A stretch of 64,000 nucleotides of DNA from Pseudomonas putida (GTDB lineage Bacteria; Pseudomonadota; Gammaproteobacteria; Pseudomonadales; Pseudomonadaceae): assembly GCF_001976065.1 (NCBI RefSeq), contig NZ_MNAH01000007.1, positions 240,679-304,678 of the forward strand, in the 5' to 3' direction. This document shows, piece by piece, positions 42,156-51,221 of this stretch; position 1 is the stretch's first letter; every line of letters starts with the position of its first letter. The notes below the pieces were generated by a model. It saw only the letters and a program-made list of their open reading frames with translations, was not told where the DNA came from and did not search any database. Both the position numbers and the translations under genes were made by a program.

Positions 42156-42194
42156 CGCCGCCTCATTTCGCCGCCAATCGAGTCAAGCCCGCCC

Positions 42195-43214
42195 ATGTAC
42201 ACCCTGGCCCGTCAGCTGTTGTTCAAACTTTCCCCGGAAACCTCTCACGATCTGTCCCTGGACTTGATCGGTGCGGGCGGACGCCTGGGGCTCAACGGTT
42301 TGCTGTGCAAGGCCCCGGCAAGACTGCCGGTGAATGTCATGGGCCTGGAGTTCCCGAACCCGGTGGGCCTGGCCGCCGGCCTGGACAAGAATGGCGCCGC
42401 CATCGACGGCTTTGCGCAACTGGGTTTTGGTTTTGTCGAAATCGGCACCATTACCCCGCGCCCGCAACCGGGCAATCCGAAGCCGCGCCTGTTCCGTCTG
42501 CCGGAGGCCGAGGCGATCATCAACCGCATGGGCTTCAACAACCTGGGCGTCGATCACCTGCTGGCCCGCGTGGCAGCGGCCAAGTACAAGGGCGTGCTGG
42601 GCATCAATATCGGCAAGAACTTCGACACCCCGGTCGAGCGCGCGGTCGACGACTACCTGATCTGCCTGGACAAGGTCTACGCCCATGCCAGCTATGTGAC
42701 GGTCAACGTCAGCTCGCCCAATACCCCGGGCCTGCGCAGCCTGCAGTTCGGTGACTCGCTCAAGCAACTGCTGGCGGACCTCGCCACGCGTCGGGCCGAG
42801 CTGGCGCTGCGCCACGGCAGGCACGTGCCGCTGGCGATCAAGATTGCGCCGGACATGACCGACGAAGAAACCGCTCAGGTTGCACAGGCGTTGATCGAAA
42901 CCGGAATGGACGCGGTCATCGCCACCAATACCACCCTGAGCCGCGTGGGCGTGGAAGGCATGGAGCATGGTGACGAGGCGGGTGGTCTGTCCGGTGCACC
43001 GGTGCGTGACAAGAGCACCCACACCGTGAAGGTTCTGGCTTCGGAGCTGGGTGGCCGCTTGCCGATCATCGCAGCGGGTGGCATCACCGAAGGCAAACAC
43101 GCCGCCGAGAAGATCAACGCCGGTGCAAGCCTGGTGCAGATCTACTCCGGCTTTATCTACAAGGGCCCGGCGCTCATCCGCGAGTCGGTTGACGCCATCG
43201 CTGCCCTGCGCTGA
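42195..43214 (+). CDS. pyrD: Dihydroorotate dehydrogenase (quinone), class 2
   Basis: The 339-residue FMN enzyme oxidises dihydroorotate to orotate in pyrimidine synthesis, passing electrons to quinone at the inner membrane. The N-terminal amphipathic helices (MYTLARQLLFKLSPETSHDL) form the membrane and quinone tunnel of class 2 enzymes. Other blocks are GLAAGLDKNGAAIDG, NRMGFNNLG, VTVNVSSPNTPGLR with the catalytic Ser, and AAGGITEGKHAAEKI plus QIYSGFIYKGP for FMN phosphate. The ATG at 42195 gives the normal length; an upstream extension overlaps the nasS promoter. Confidence 0.97.
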   Translation: MYTLARQLLFKLSPETSHDLSLDLIGAGGRLGLNGLLCKAPARLPVNVMGLEFPNPVGLAAGLDKNGAAIDGFAQLGFGFVEIGTITPRPQPGNPKPRLFRLPEAEAIINRMGFNNLGVDHLLARVAAAKYKGVLGINIGKNFDTPVERAVDDYLICLDKVYAHASYVTVNVSSPNTPGLRSLQFGDSLKQLLADLATRRAELALRHGRHVPLAIKIAPDMTDEETAQVAQALIETGMDAVIATNTTLSRVGVEGMEHGDEAGGLSGAPVRDKSTHTVKVLASELGGRLPIIAAGGITEGKHAAEKINAGASLVQIYSGFIYKGPALIRESVDAIAALR

Positions 43215-43216
43215 TC

Positions 43217-43290
43217 CCTGTAAGAGCCGGCTTGCCGGCGATGACGATCTCAAGGACGCCATCGCCAGCAAGCCGGGTCTCGAATTACAG
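43217..43290. repeat. REPIN downstream of pyrD (right half degenerate)
   Basis: CTGTAAGAGCCGGCTTGCCG with GCGATGACG, then ATCGCCAGCAAGCCGGGTCT in inverse orientation. The right unit has diverged. Confidence 0.7.
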
Positions 43291-43294
43291 GCAT

Positions 43295-43320
43295 AAAAAA
43301 GGGCCCCTTTAAAGGAGCCC
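43295..43320 (-). terminator. rmf terminator
   Basis: On the minus strand GGGCTCC and GGGGCCC pair around TTTAAA and are followed by six T residues. It lies about 85 bp after the rmf stop. Confidence 0.75.
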
Positions 43321-43405
43321 CTGGGCCGTAGCCCGCCGTCCGGATGGGACGTGCGTGGTTAATTCGCTACATAATCAGATTGTGTGTCGGAGTGTCTGCC
43401 CTGTG

Positions 43406-43621
43406 TTAGCCGACGGCGTGAAGTTCGTTGAGTCTGTGGATTCCCGCAGTGCCGGTCATACCGTCCCAGTTGTCGCCGCGTCCTTCTCGCCAGCCGTTAA
43501 TCCAGGCTTGGCGTACCGACGGTAGAGTAAATGGGCAAAGCTCACGGGATTTACCACCAACGCCATATTGATATCCGCGCAAAAATGCTCTTTCCAACGG
43601 ATCACGCTTAAGTCTTCTCAT
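43406..43621 (-). CDS. rmf: Ribosome modulation factor
   Basis: The 71-residue basic protein matches Rmf (RDPLERAFLRGYQYGVGGKSR, given in part; RQAWINGWREGRGDNWDG), which dimerises 70S ribosomes into inactive 100S particles in stationary phase. Length is within the usual 55-75 range, with a Pseudomonas-type C-terminal extension. It is convergent with pyrD and divergent from rlmKL. Its 5' leader is strongly structured. Confidence 0.95.
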   Translation of the reverse strand: MRRLKRDPLERAFLRGYQYGVGGKSRELCPFTLPSVRQAWINGWREGRGDNWDGMTGTAGIHRLNELHAVG

Positions 43622-43660
43622 AGGGTGTTGCCCTCACTTGTTGACTGTATTTATCGCGTC

Positions 43661-43725
43661 GACCTCAATCGAGGTCTGGCAGAAAAAACTCTGCCGTTGG
43701 GGGCTCGTTGCCGGCGTGACGAGCC
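43661..43725 (-). ncRNA. Structured rmf leader (candidate rmf RNA motif)
   Basis: Upstream of rmf on the minus strand there are three consecutive hairpins: GGCTCGT/ACGAGCC (43702-43725), GGCAG/CTGCC (43678-43695) and GACCTC-GATT-GAGGTC (43661-43676). A conserved RNA of unknown role upstream of Pseudomonas rmf genes has been reported from comparative searches, and this position fits it. I match position and structure, not a covariance model. Confidence 0.6.
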
Positions 43726-44047
43726 AAGGTGTTGACGTCATTGCGGCGCCAACCTGTGTTGAGTTCTAACCAATGCGTCACATCGAGGGAATGATCGTTT
43801 TGTCATAAGGACGTAACCGTTAAGGTGGTATGGCACTAAGTAACATGATGTTTGTGGCGTCTTTATTGATCAAACCCCGGTATGATCGGCCCTGCGTTGG
43901 ATGATCAGGTTAATCCTTTGCTGAGAATGCCTCCCGTTGCCGGGACGGACTATTCGACGAAGGGTCGACTTATGTCATTTTGTTGCATCAACTTTTTTAT
44001 CTGTCCTTGCATCTAAGCTCATTTAACCCGGGCAGCAAGGGTGGAAC

Positions 44048-44123
44048 GGCACACCTTCGTGCCACGCGGGCGCTCTTCGAGAAAAGCGCCTGATTGAAAA
44101 CCGGTCCGGCAATGCGTTGCCGG
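44048..44123 (+). promoter_or_regulatory. Three-hairpin leader upstream of rlmKL
   Basis: Three hairpins follow one another: GGCAC-ACCTTC-GTGCC (44048-44063), GGCGCT...AGCGCC (44069-44090) and CCGGCAA-TGCG-TTGCCGG (44106-44123). The last ends 27 bases before the ATG. No T run follows, so they are not simple terminators. The rest of the 529 bp between rmf and rlmKL shows a possible -10 (TATGAT, 43881) and no gene. Confidence 0.6.
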
Positions 44124-44150
44124 TCCACTCAGCAAAGGCTCCGAATTCTC

Positions 44151-46421
44151 ATGTCCGATCGTTTCGAACTCTTCCTCACTTGCCCTAAAGGCCTTGAAGG
44201 CCTGCTCATCGAGGAAGCCGTCGGGCTTGGCCTTGAGGAAGCGCGTGAGCACACGTCTGCCGTGCGTGGCATGGCCACCATGGAAACCGCTTACCGTCTG
44301 TGCCTGTGGTCGCGCCTGGCCAACCGGGTACTGCTGGTACTCAAGCGTTTCCCGATGAAAGACGCCGAAGACCTGTACCACGGCGTGCTGGACATCGAGT
44401 GGCAAGACCATATGCTCAATGACGGCACCCTGGCCGTCGAATTCAGCGGTCACGGCTCAGGCATCGACAACACCCACTTCGGCGCCTTGAAGGTCAAGGA
44501 CGCCATCGTCGACAAACTGCGCACCCCGCAGGGCGATCGTCCGTCCATCGACAAGCTCAACCCGGACCTGCGCATCCATCTGCGCCTGGATCGCGGTGAA
44601 GCGATCCTTTCGCTCGACCTGTCCGGCCATAGCCTGCACCAGCGCGGCTATCGCCTGCAGCAAGGTGCGGCACCGCTGAAGGAAAACCTGGCAGCGGCGA
44701 TCCTGATCCGTTCCGGCTGGCCGCGTATTGCAGCGGAAGGTGGCGCCCTGGCTGACCCGATGTGCGGGGTGGGCACCTTTCTGGTCGAAGCGGCGATGAT
44801 CGCTGCCGACATCGCGCCGAACCTGCGCCGCGAGCAATGGGGTTTCACCGCCTGGCTCGGCCATGTGCCGGCGTTGTGGAAAAAACTCCATGAAGAAGCC
44901 AGTGAACGTGCGGCGGCCGGCCTGGCCAAGCCACCGTTGTGGATTCGCGGTTACGAAGCCGATCCGCGCCTGATCCAGCCGGGTCGCAACAACGTCGAAC
45001 GTGCCGGCCTGAGCGAGTGGATCAAGATCTATCAAGGCGAAGTCGCGACCTTCGAGCCGCGTCCGGACCAGAACCAGAAAGGCCTGGTGATCTGCAACCC
45101 ACCGTACGGCGAGCGCCTGGGCGACGAGGCGAGCTTGCTCTACCTCTACCAGAACCTCGGTGAACGCCTGCGTCAGGCCTGCCTCAACTGGGAAGCCGCA
45201 GTGTTTACCGGCGCTCCGGACCTGGGCAAGCGCATGGGTATCCGCAGCCACAAACAGTATTCGTTCTGGAACGGCGCCTTGCCGTGCAAGCTGTTGCTGA
45301 TCAAGGTGTTGCCGGATCAATTCGTCACCGGCGAACGGCGTACTCCGGAACAGCGTCAGGCCGAGCGTGAACAGGCGGCCTACGATCAGGCGCCGAGTGA
45401 GCCGCAAGAGCGCCAGTACAACAAGAACGGCAACCCGATCAAACCGACGCCGGCCCCGGCGCCAGTGATCGAGCAGCCACGCCTGAGCGAAGGCGGGCAG
45501 ATGTTTGCCAACCGCCTGCAGAAAAACCTCAAGGCGCTGGGCAAGTGGGTCAAGCGTGAAGGCATCGACTGCTATCGCGTCTACGATGCCGACATGCCGG
45601 AATACTCCATGGCCATCGACCTGTACCACGACTGGGTCCACGTCCAGGAATACGCCGCACCGAAATCCATTGATCCGGAGAAGGCCTCGGCGCGCATGTT
45701 CGACGCCCTGGCGGCGATCCCCCAGGCCCTGAACGTCGACAAGAGCCGCGTGGTGGTCAAGCGCCGCGAGCGTCAGAGCGGTACTAAACAGTACGAACGC
45801 CAGGCAGCCCAAGGCAAGTTCGTCGAGGTCAACGAAGGCGGGGTGAAGCTGCTGGTCAACCTCACCGATTACCTCGATACCGGGTTGTTCCTCGACCACC
45901 GGCCGATGCGCATGCGTATCCAGAAAGAGGCCGAGGGCAAGCGTTTCCTCAATCTGTACTGCTACACCGCCACCGCCAGTGTCCATGCGGCCAAGGGCGG
46001 CGCGCGCAGTACCACCAGCGTCGACCTGTCGAAAACCTACCTGGACTGGGCGCGTCGCAACCTGTCGCTGAACGGTTTCTCCGACAAGAACCGCCTGGAG
46101 CAGAGTGATGTGATGGTTTGGCTGGAAGCCTGTCGTGAAGAGTACGACCTGATTTTCATCGACCCGCCGACCTTCTCCAACTCCAAGCGCATGGAAGGGA
46201 TCTTCGACGTGCAACGTGACCAGGTGCAACTGATCGACCTGGCCATGGCGCGCCTGGCACCGGGCGGGGTGTTGTACTTCTCCAACAACTTCCGCAAGTT
46301 CGAGCTCGAGCCCAACCTGAGCGAGCGCTACGCGATCGAAGAGATCACCGCCCAGACCATCGATGCGGACTTTTCCCGTAACGCCAAGATCCATCGCGCG
46401 TGGAAAATCACTGCTCGCTGA
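44151..46421 (+). CDS. rlmKL: Bifunctional 23S rRNA methyltransferase RlmKL (G2069 m7G and G2445 m2G)
   Basis: The 756-residue fusion starts with a THUMP RNA-binding region (residues about 45-155), then the RlmL methyltransferase (LADPMCGVGTFLVEAAMIA; ICNPPYGERLG as the NPPY motif). A linker rich in Pro/Glu/Gln follows (residues 405-450), and then the RlmK methyltransferase (FLNLYCYTATASVHAAKGG; DLIFIDPPTFSNSKRMEG). The enzyme modifies two neighbouring guanines in the peptidyl-transferase region of large-subunit rRNA. Start at 44151 gives the conserved MSDRFELFLTCPKGLE. A REPIN lies after the stop. Confidence 0.95.
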   Translation: MSDRFELFLTCPKGLEGLLIEEAVGLGLEEAREHTSAVRGMATMETAYRLCLWSRLANRVLLVLKRFPMKDAEDLYHGVLDIEWQDHMLNDGTLAVEFSGHGSGIDNTHFGALKVKDAIVDKLRTPQGDRPSIDKLNPDLRIHLRLDRGEAILSLDLSGHSLHQRGYRLQQGAAPLKENLAAAILIRSGWPRIAAEGGALADPMCGVGTFLVEAAMIAADIAPNLRREQWGFTAWLGHVPALWKKLHEEASERAAAGLAKPPLWIRGYEADPRLIQPGRNNVERAGLSEWIKIYQGEVATFEPRPDQNQKGLVICNPPYGERLGDEASLLYLYQNLGERLRQACLNWEAAVFTGAPDLGKRMGIRSHKQYSFWNGALPCKLLLIKVLPDQFVTGERRTPEQRQAEREQAAYDQAPSEPQERQYNKNGNPIKPTPAPAPVIEQPRLSEGGQMFANRLQKNLKALGKWVKREGIDCYRVYDADMPEYSMAIDLYHDWVHVQEYAAPKSIDPEKASARMFDALAAIPQALNVDKSRVVVKRRERQSGTKQYERQAAQGKFVEVNEGGVKLLVNLTDYLDTGLFLDHRPMRMRIQKEAEGKRFLNLYCYTATASVHAAKGGARSTTSVDLSKTYLDWARRNLSLNGFSDKNRLEQSDVMVWLEACREEYDLIFIDPPTFSNSKRMEGIFDVQRDQVQLIDLAMARLAPGGVLYFSNNFRKFELEPNLSERYAIEEITAQTIDADFSRNAKIHRAWKITAR

Positions 46422-46443
46422 ATGATCCACGGGTCTGGCCCAC

Positions 46444-46544
46444 TGTAGGAGCGAGCTTGCTCGCGATGAACCTGAGAGCGCCGCGGGGCGTCAGGTTTTC
46501 AGCGTTATCGTTGACGACCATCGCGAGCAGGCTCGCTCCTACGG
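46444..46544. repeat. REPIN after rlmKL
   Basis: TGTAGGAGCGAGCTTGCTCG and GAGCAGGCTCGCTCCTACGG are inverted around a loop of about 55 bp. Confidence 0.85.
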
Positions 46545-46627
46545 TACTGGTCAAATTAGTGGCTAATAGCTATAACTCAACTCATGGCCAATGGGCTTTC
46601 CCGCACATGGCGTTCTGAGTTGCGTCT

Positions 46628-49027
46628 ATGTCGTTGCACGCCGTGCGCCCCAAGATCCTGGGTTTTTTCAGAGAAGATGTCTCGGCCGGGCTGATCGCGC
46701 TCATGGTCTTGCTCGTCGGCGGGATTCTCACGGCGATGCTCGCCTGGTCGACGCTTAACCTGTTTCACCATCAATTGCGGCAACGCTTCCAGTTGCTGGC
46801 CAGCGAACGCTACAGCCGTATCGAAGAACGTTTCCAGGATCAGGAGCAGCGCCTCGATGGCCTGCGTCGGTTCTTTGCCAACTCCGATGCGGTCTCCCGC
46901 GCGGAATTCGACGGCTACACCCAACCCCTGTTGCACCGGACCCAGGCGTACTCGTTCGCCGAACGGGTCACCCGAGACCAGCGGCCAGCGTTCGAGCGTC
47001 GGGCGCGCGAGGAGGGCCTGGATGAGTTCACTCTGCGCGAACTGAGTGCCGATGGGCAGCTGCGATTGGCCGGTGAGCGGGATGAGTACGTGGCGGTGCT
47101 GTACAGCCAGACTCAAAGCAACCTCGGCGCGCCGCTGGGCTATGACTTGCTGGCCCAGCCGTTGCGCCGCGCCGCGCTGGAGCGGGCCGATCAACGCCGG
47201 GGCATGGCCGTGTCGCAACCGATGCACCTGGTCAATATCGAGCCGGCTTATGCGCGAGGCGTACTCTTGGTGGCCCCGGTCATGCTGCGCAGTGGCGCCG
47301 CCGACGCCACGAGCAAACCGTTCGGTTATGTGATGGCGGTGATCAGCATGCGTCAGTTGCTGGCGGACGGGTTGCCGGAGGCGGGGCGTGATTATCTCTC
47401 GGTGCGCATTCTCGACCTGTCCGTCGATGAGCAGCATGAGGTGCTGTTTCAGTCGCCCAACCCGGCGGCGGCCAGCGACTTGTCTGCGACGCGCCTGTTA
47501 CGCCTGGCCGATCACGATTATCAGGTCGACATCCAGCCCAGCGAGGCTTTCCTCAAGGCCAATCACTCTTCAGTGACCACGCTGGTCGTGCTCGGAGGCC
47601 TGCTCAGCGTGTTGCTCAGCGCCTTGCTCTATGTACTGGTCAGTCAGCGGCAACGGGCGCTGAAAATGGTCGAGCAAAGGACCGAGGAACTGCGCGCCCG
47701 CGAGCAGGAGCTGCGCGGCACCCATGGCCAGTTGCGCGGGGTGCTGGATGCCGCGACCCAGGTTGCCATCATCGCCACGGACCTGCGCGGGGTTATCAGC
47801 ACCTTCAATGCCGGCGCTGAACAGATGCTCGGTTATACCGTCGCCGAAGTGGTAGGGCGTATGACCCTGGAAAACCTGCACTTGCCCCGGGAGCTCGCGA
47901 TACGCTCGGCAGAACTGAGCGCGCGTTACGGCAAGCCGGTACCGACTTGCCATGCGATGCTGGTCGAGGGGCGTGTGGAGGGCGGCCATGAGGGGCGGGA
48001 GTGGACGCTGGTGCGGTGCGATGGCAGGCATCTGATCGTCAACATGCTGGCGACTCCTGTCTTCGATGAGCAGGGCCTGTGGGTTGGGCACCTGGCGATC
48101 TGCATCGACATCACCGAACGCAAGCGTGTGCATGAGGCCCTGGCTGCACGGGACCTGTTGCTGAAGAAGCTCAGTGCCCATGTGCCCGGAGGGATCTACC
48201 AGTTCAAGATGGAGTTCGACGGGCGTTTCAGCGTGATCTACGCCAGCGACGGCATCCGCGAGATCTATGAGCTGGAGCCCGATGTGTTGCTGCTCAACGC
48301 CGAAGCGATCTTCACGCGGATTCATCCTCAGGATACTACGCGCGTGCGTGCCTCTATCCGGGCCTCGGCCGAAACCCTCAGCCATTGGCGCGAGGAATAC
48401 CGCGTGCAATTGCCCCAGCGCGGTCTGCGCTGGGTCCGCGGTGAGGCGACCCCGGAAGAACTGCCTGGCGGTGGCGTACTCTGGCATGGCTATATCTCGG
48501 ACATTACCGACACCAAGCGCGTGGAAGAAGAACTGCGCGCGCTGTCGGTCACCGACTCCCTGACCGGTATTCACAACCGCCGGTATTTCCAGGAGCGCCT
48601 GACCACCGAGATGGCCCGGGTGGAACGGGGTGGTGGCGACCTGTCGGTGATCATGCTCGACATCGACCACTTCAAGCGCATCAACGACCAGTACGGCCAT
48701 GCCGTGGGTGATCGGGTGTTGCAGGCCGTGTGCGAACGCGTTGGCCATCGGCTGCGGCGCACGGATGTGTTCTGCCGCCTGGGCGGTGAGGAGTTCATGG
48801 TCCTTTGCCCGGACATCGGTGGCGAGCAGGCTCATCTGCTGGCGCTGGAGCTGTGGCAAAGCCTGCGCAGCGCGCCGATCGATGAAGTGGGTGTCGTTAC
48901 AGCCAGTTTCGGTATTGCCAGCTGGCGCGATGGCGAGGGCGCTGATGCGCTGTTGTTGCGGGCGGACTCGGGGGTATATGTGGCGAAGCAGGAGGGGCGG
49001 GATCGGGTGCAGGGGGAGATGAACTGA
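46628..49027 (+). CDS. Membrane diguanylate cyclase with CHASE and PAS sensor domains
   Basis: The 799-residue protein makes cyclic di-GMP. Order of parts: membrane helix (about 19-45), periplasmic CHASE domain (about 75-300, with QAYSFAERVTRDQRPAFE), second membrane helix (VTTLVVLGGLLSVLLSALLY), PAS domain (about 370-500), a second PAS domain (about 510-625), and a GGDEF domain ending at 795. The active site reads GGEEF at about 719-723, and an RxxD inhibitory site (RRTD) lies five residues before it, so product feedback is expected. There is no EAL domain. It is a lone gene; the signal sensed is unknown. Confidence 0.92.
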   Translation: MSLHAVRPKILGFFREDVSAGLIALMVLLVGGILTAMLAWSTLNLFHHQLRQRFQLLASERYSRIEERFQDQEQRLDGLRRFFANSDAVSRAEFDGYTQPLLHRTQAYSFAERVTRDQRPAFERRAREEGLDEFTLRELSADGQLRLAGERDEYVAVLYSQTQSNLGAPLGYDLLAQPLRRAALERADQRRGMAVSQPMHLVNIEPAYARGVLLVAPVMLRSGAADATSKPFGYVMAVISMRQLLADGLPEAGRDYLSVRILDLSVDEQHEVLFQSPNPAAASDLSATRLLRLADHDYQVDIQPSEAFLKANHSSVTTLVVLGGLLSVLLSALLYVLVSQRQRALKMVEQRTEELRAREQELRGTHGQLRGVLDAATQVAIIATDLRGVISTFNAGAEQMLGYTVAEVVGRMTLENLHLPRELAIRSAELSARYGKPVPTCHAMLVEGRVEGGHEGREWTLVRCDGRHLIVNMLATPVFDEQGLWVGHLAICIDITERKRVHEALAARDLLLKKLSAHVPGGIYQFKMEFDGRFSVIYASDGIREIYELEPDVLLLNAEAIFTRIHPQDTTRVRASIRASAETLSHWREEYRVQLPQRGLRWVRGEATPEELPGGGVLWHGYISDITDTKRVEEELRALSVTDSLTGIHNRRYFQERLTTEMARVERGGGDLSVIMLDIDHFKRINDQYGHAVGDRVLQAVCERVGHRLRRTDVFCRLGGEEFMVLCPDIGGEQAHLLALELWQSLRSAPIDEVGVVTASFGIASWRDGEGADALLLRADSGVYVAKQEGRDRVQGEMN

Positions 49028-49041
49028 TCCGGCCCACACAC

Positions 49042-49080
49042 GATCTGTAGGAGCCCGCAAGCCGGCTCCTACAAAGATCG
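49042..49080. repeat. REP-type palindrome between the diguanylate cyclase and dacB
   Basis: GATCTGTAGGAGCC and its inverse GGCTCCTACAAAGATC flank a short centre. It probably acts as a terminator for the convergent genes. Confidence 0.75.
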
Positions 49081-49095
49081 TTTTGTGTACGCCTG

Positions 49096-50556
49096 TTACA
49101 ACACCGAAGCGGTCTGCGCCAGTTTCGGCTGGCGATACAGGTCCAGCAGCACCTGGTCGAGCACCGACGATGCACCAAACGGTGCCTTGTCGTTGAGGAT
49201 CGCTACCACCGCCCAGGTGTTGCCGTTGACGTCGCGACTGAAACCGGCAATTGCCCGCACGGTGTTCAGGGTGCCGGTCTTGACGTGGGCTTCACCGCGC
49301 ATGGCGGTAGTCTTCAGGCGTTTGCGCATGGTGCCGTCGGTGCCGGCGATCGGCATCGAGCTGATGTACTCGGCGGCGTAAGGGCTGCGCCAGGCGGCTT
49401 GCAGCATCGAAGCCATTTCCCGGGCACTGACGCGTTCGGCACGGGACAGGCCGGAGCCGTTCTCCATCACCAGGTGTGGCGCGGTGATGCCTTTCTTCGC
49501 CAGCCACTGACGCACCACGCGCTGGGCGGCCTTGGCGTCGTCGGCGTCGGCATCGGTGCGGTACTTCTGGCCCAGGCTCAGGAACAGTTGCTGGGCCATG
49601 GTGTTGTTACTGTATTTGTTGATGTCGCGGATGATTTCCGCCAGGTCCGGCGAGAACGCCCGCGCCAGCACCTTGGCGTCCTTTGGCGTTGGCGCCAGCA
49701 CATCCCTGCCCTGGATACTGCCGCCCAGTTCTTTCCAGATCGCGCGCACGGCGCCGGCGGTGTAGGTGGCATGGTCCAGCAACGACAGGTAAGTCTGCGA
49801 GCTGCAGCCTTCGCCCAACTGGCCGCCGACCGTCACGGTCACACTGCCATCGGCCTGGGGTACCGGGTTGTAGCGCACGCCGCCGGTGCATTGCTTGGAA
49901 TTGATGGCCTTGACCTGGTTGTCGATGCGGATGCTGGCGATTGGCGGTTCCACCGAGACCAGCACTTTGCCCGAGTCATTGCGCGCGACGAAGCGCAGGG
50001 CCTTGAGGTTGACCAGCAGCGCATCGGGCTTGACCAGGAACGGCTTGTTCTCGTCGTTGCCGTCGTCGTTGAATTCAGGCAGTTGCGGCGGCACGAAGAA
50101 ATTCTTGTCCAGCACCAGGTCACCGGTGACCTGGGTCACGCCGTTGGCGCGCAGGTCGCGCATCAGCAGCCAGAGTTTTTCCATGTTCAGCTTCGGATCG
50201 CCGCCGCCCTTGAGGTAGAGGTTGCCGTTGAGGATGCCGCCGTTGAGGGTGCCATCGGTATAGAACTCGGTTTTCCACTGGTGATTGGGGCCGAGCATTT
50301 CCAGGGCCGCATAGGTGGTGACCAGCTTCATGGTCGACGCCGGGTTGACCGAGACGTCGGCGTTGAAAATGGTCGGGGTGCCGGGGCCGTTGAGCGGAAT
50401 CATCACCAGCGACAGGGCGTTGTCCTGCAACTTGCTGGCCTTGAGGGCTTTTTCGACATTGGGCGACAGGCTGGTATTGATCGGGTCAGCGGAAACGGGG
50501 AGGGCCAGGGGGAAAAGCAGGCCGGCCAGGAGCAATGGACGCAACGATTTGATCAT
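49096..50556 (-). CDS. dacB: D-alanyl-D-alanine carboxypeptidase/endopeptidase (PBP4 type)
   Basis: The 486-residue precursor has a signal peptide (MIKSLRPLLLAGLLFPLALPVSA). The penicillin-binding active site is complete: SxxK as STMK at 74-77, SxN in KYSNNTMAQQLF, and KTG in GEAHVKTGTLNTVR. The large insertion between the first two motifs marks the class C (PBP4/DacB) type. It removes the terminal D-Ala and cuts cross-links in the periplasm. It is transcribed alone. Confidence 0.94.
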   Translation of the reverse strand: MIKSLRPLLLAGLLFPLALPVSADPINTSLSPNVEKALKASKLQDNALSLVMIPLNGPGTPTIFNADVSVNPASTMKLVTTYAALEMLGPNHQWKTEFYTDGTLNGGILNGNLYLKGGGDPKLNMEKLWLLMRDLRANGVTQVTGDLVLDKNFFVPPQLPEFNDDGNDENKPFLVKPDALLVNLKALRFVARNDSGKVLVSVEPPIASIRIDNQVKAINSKQCTGGVRYNPVPQADGSVTVTVGGQLGEGCSSQTYLSLLDHATYTAGAVRAIWKELGGSIQGRDVLAPTPKDAKVLARAFSPDLAEIIRDINKYSNNTMAQQLFLSLGQKYRTDADADDAKAAQRVVRQWLAKKGITAPHLVMENGSGLSRAERVSAREMASMLQAAWRSPYAAEYISSMPIAGTDGTMRKRLKTTAMRGEAHVKTGTLNTVRAIAGFSRDVNGNTWAVVAILNDKAPFGASSVLDQVLLDLYRQPKLAQTASVL

Positions 50557-50789
50557 GTAGATAAAACCCTACAGCCGAGGGGAAAAAAAGATGAGGGCAT
50601 GAAGATAAATTCCCTCAGTGGTCATGAAAGTGTCGGCATTATGCCCCAAGGTGCCACGGCTTGTGCCGTGCACGGGCCCACTAATGGGCTATTTTTTACC
50701 GACGGTAGGCGTCGCGGCCCAGAGAGTCGGGCAATTGGCGGCTTAAACTGCTAAAGTGCGGCCCGTTATTACTTAAGAGGATTGTTCCA

Positions 50790-51134
50790 ATGGCGACTAA
50801 CCGCTCCCAGCGTCTGCGCAAAAAACTGTGCGTTGATGAATTTCAAGAGCTGGGTTTCGAACTGAACCTGGATTTCAAGGAAAATCTGTCCGAAGAAGCC
50901 ATTGATGCCTTCCTCGAGGCGTTCCTCAAAGAAGCCATGGAAGCCAACGGTCTGGGCTATGTCGGCGGTGATGACTACGGTCTGGTTTGCCTGATCAAGC
51001 GTGGCTCGGTCAGCGCAGAACAACGCGCCGCCGTTGAAGCCTGGCTCAAAGGCCGCACCGAGCTGACCAGCGTTGAAGTCAGCCCGCTGCTGGACGTCTG
51101 GTACCCGGAAAAGCCGATCAATCCGGTAGCATGA
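50790..51134 (+). CDS. yggL: YggL family 50S ribosome-binding protein
   Basis: The 114-residue protein matches the DUF469/YggL family: NRSQRLRKKLCVDEFQELGF, an acidic helix (SEEAIDAFLEAFLKEAMEAN) and GDDYGLVCLIKRGSVSAEQR. The family has been found bound to the large ribosomal subunit, but its role is not clear. AGAGG precedes the ATG. A strong terminator follows 14 bp after the stop. Confidence 0.88.
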   Translation: MATNRSQRLRKKLCVDEFQELGFELNLDFKENLSEEAIDAFLEAFLKEAMEANGLGYVGGDDYGLVCLIKRGSVSAEQRAAVEAWLKGRTELTSVEVSPLLDVWYPEKPINPVA

Positions 51135-51148
51135 TGTTCTGAAAAAAA

Positions 51149-51177
51149 CGGCGACCCGAGGGTCGCCGTTTTTTTGC
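51149..51177 (+). terminator. yggL terminator
   Basis: ACGGCGACCC and GGGTCGCCGT form a perfect 10 bp stem followed by seven T residues. A run of A residues on the other side would let it act on the convergent gene as well. Confidence 0.9.
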
Positions 51178-51185
51178 CCGCTTTT

Positions 51186-51211
51186 TGTAGGAGTTGGCTT
51201 GCCAGCGAAGC
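51186..51211. repeat. Single REP unit
   Basis: TGTAGGAGTTGGCTTGCCAG followed by CGAAG is one REP unit without a clear partner, just before the benE stop. Confidence 0.65.
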
Positions 51212-51221
51212 TTTGCCGGCC

